Assembly: GCA_947628325.1 (NCBI GenBank)
Contig: CANQZL010000101.1
Span: forward strand, 1-5,968
Source: an uncultured Bacilli bacterium
GTDB taxonomy: Bacteria > Bacillota_I > Bacilli_A > RF39 > UBA660
Reading direction: 5' to 3'
Length of the DNA stretch: 5,968 nucleotides
Below the pieces are notes generated by a model. It ran no database searches. It was given only the letters and a program-made list of their open reading frames with translations, and was not told where the DNA came from. Below, in pieces: positions 4,806 through 5,968 of the stretch. The position numbers were made by a program, and so were the translations under genes. The stretch's first letter is position 1; each line of letters begins with the position of its first letter.

Positions 4806-5951
4806 ATGAAAAGAATAAATCATAAATTAATATTTTTAATTACTTTTTTAATTTTAATATCATTATTTTATTTTACTTATTCATATAGTTTTAATAATAA
4901 AAATAATTATGTAAGTAACCAAAATGTTATAGATACTATAAATGATAATTATGTTACAGAAGCTTCTTTGATAATGGTTGGAGATGCTTTAATACATAAT
5001 GGAGTTTATAATGATGCTTATGAAAATGGTACATATGATTTTAATTATTTATTTAATGAACTAAATGCAACTTTTAAAAATTATGATTTAAAATATTATA
5101 ATCAAGAAACTATTTTAGGAGGAGTTGAACTTGGATTATCAAGTTATCCTTTATTTAATTCACCTTTTGAAGTAGGAGATGCTTTTGTAAATGCAGGATT
5201 TAATTTAGTAAGTTTAGCTACTAATCACTCTTTAGATAAAGGAGAATCTGGATTATTAAATTCTTTAAATTATTGGAAAAATCAAGATAGTGTTTTAAGT
5301 GCTGGTTCTTATGAAAGTGAAAAAGAAAGAATTACTCCTCAAATTAAAGAAAAGAATGGTATAACATATACACTTTTTTCTTATTCAACTTTAACAAATG
5401 GTTTAAGTATTCCAGATGGTAAAGATTATTTATTTGACTTATATGAAGAAAATAAAGTTAAAGAAGATATTGAAAGAGTTCGAGATAAAGTCGATGTTAT
5501 TATGGTAGCTATGCATTGGGGAAGTGAATATACTCATACGCCAACAGAAGAAGAAATAAAAATTGCCAATTATTTAGCTGAATTAGGTGTTGATATCATA
5601 ATTGGGACTCACCCTCATGTTATTCAACCTATAGATTTTATTGGCAATACAATGGTCGTTTATTCTTTAGGGAACTTTGTTTCGAGTCAAGTTGGAATAG
5701 ATAGACTAGTTGGTTTGATGGCATCTGTAACGATAAGAAAAGAAGTTAATCTAGGAGTAACTAAAATTACTTTAGAAAAGCCAACGGCAGAACTGGTTTA
5801 TACTAAAAAAGCAACTGGGAATAAACCTAAACAATTTATGTTGTATCCTTTTTCTAAATTAACTAATGAAATATTACCAGATTATCAAAAATACTACGAA
5901 TATTATATGAATATTGTTACTAAAAATAATAAAGATATAATAAAAAAATAA
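4806..5951 (+). CDS. CapA-family (PGA_cap) membrane-anchored metallophosphatase-like protein
   Basis: A 381-residue protein. The N-terminus is a short basic stretch (MKRINHK) followed by one hydrophobic helix (about 8-27), then an Asn-rich linker, so the catalytic domain should lie outside the membrane, anchored by an uncleaved signal. Residues 53-300 are the PGA_cap domain (PF09587) of calcineurin-like fold. Candidate metal-site motifs, in order, are MVGDALIHNGVY (Asp60, His64), YNQETILGG (Asn99, Glu101), SLATNHSLDKGESG (Asn140, His141, Asp144), VAMHWGSEY (His237), GTHPHVIQPID (His269, His271) and VVYSLGNFVSSQ. CapA is needed for poly-gamma-glutamate capsule production in Bacillus, but many homologues, like this one, stand without capB/capC and have unknown envelope roles. 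ATG 4806 is preferred because AAGGG (4791-4795) is only one base from the alternative ATG 4797; its distance of ten bases to 4806 is slightly long. The full set of motifs suggests a functional protein. Confidence 0.9.
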   Translation: MKRINHKLIFLITFLILISLFYFTYSYSFNNKNNYVSNQNVIDTINDNYVTEASLIMVGDALIHNGVYNDAYENGTYDFNYLFNELNATFKNYDLKYYNQETILGGVELGLSSYPLFNSPFEVGDAFVNAGFNLVSLATNHSLDKGESGLLNSLNYWKNQDSVLSAGSYESEKERITPQIKEKNGITYTLFSYSTLTNGLSIPDGKDYLFDLYEENKVKEDIERVRDKVDVIMVAMHWGSEYTHTPTEEEIKIANYLAELGVDIIIGTHPHVIQPIDFIGNTMVVYSLGNFVSSQVGIDRLVGLMASVTIRKEVNLGVTKITLEKPTAELVYTKKATGNKPKQFMLYPFSKLTNEILPDYQKYYEYYMNIVTKNNKDIIKK

Positions 5952-5968
5952 GTATAATTAAAGAAAGA
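5952..5968 (+). other. Start of the next intergenic region
   Basis: After the CapA-like stop the window ends with TATAAT (5953-5958) and AAAGAAAGA (5960-5968). These could be a -10 hexamer without a visible -35, and the beginning of a ribosome binding site for a following gene. The window is too short to decide, and no terminator is seen. Confidence 0.25.

Noticed and set aside
4806..5951. Poly-gamma-glutamate capsule locus
   Set aside because: Only a CapA-family protein is present. No capB, capC or capE-like gene is in the window, so capsule synthesis cannot be inferred.
1..5968. Mobile element, phage, defence island or CRISPR array
   Set aside because: No transposase, integrase, phage or nuclease frame, no terminal inverted repeats and no regularly spaced repeats were seen. 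Composition looks uniform across the window.

Overview
This is an AT-rich window (roughly a quarter G+C by eye). Short intergenic gaps, AGGA/GGAGG-type ribosome binding sites, hairpin-plus-T-run terminators and TTGACx/TATAAT-type promoters point to a low-GC Gram-positive (Firmicutes/Bacillota) chromosome. Rubrerythrin and a DUF4130 protein suggest an anaerobe, plausibly a host-associated, reduced-genome Bacilli or Clostridia lineage. UGA works as a stop at the end of the merR gene, so this is not the UGA=Trp code of Mycoplasma. No insertion sequence, phage gene, CRISPR array, tRNA or rRNA was seen.

Layout: (1) 1-162 is the 3' end of a DUF4130 (TIGR03915-type) DNA-metabolism gene. It overlaps the start of a strongly diverged stand-alone GroEL-like chaperonin (140-1681). 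(2) A convergent tspO gene (2157-1702, minus strand) meets the chaperonin gene tail to tail over a shared hairpin. (3) An SDR oxidoreductase of the FabG/BaiA-like branch (2264-3004) has its own extended -10 promoter and a strong terminator. (4) A two-gene operon (3093-4041) encodes a MerR-type regulator carrying two C-terminal membrane helices, then a YbjQ-family protein whose start overlaps merR. Its promoter has the stretched 19-bp spacer typical of MerR control. (5) Rubrerythrin (4152-4691) has its own promoter, with a perfect 13-bp palindrome over the -10, and its own terminator. (6) A membrane-anchored CapA-family metallophosphatase-like protein (4806-5951) runs almost to the window end.

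The genes form several independent transcription units rather than one pathway. The least ordinary elements are the divergent chaperonin coupled to a DNA-repair-type gene, and the membrane-tethered MerR/YbjQ module. That module has an apparent autoregulated promoter and a well-placed internal ribosome binding site, which could yield a separate membrane-only product. Family assignments come from recognising motifs in the translated sequence; no database search was run.
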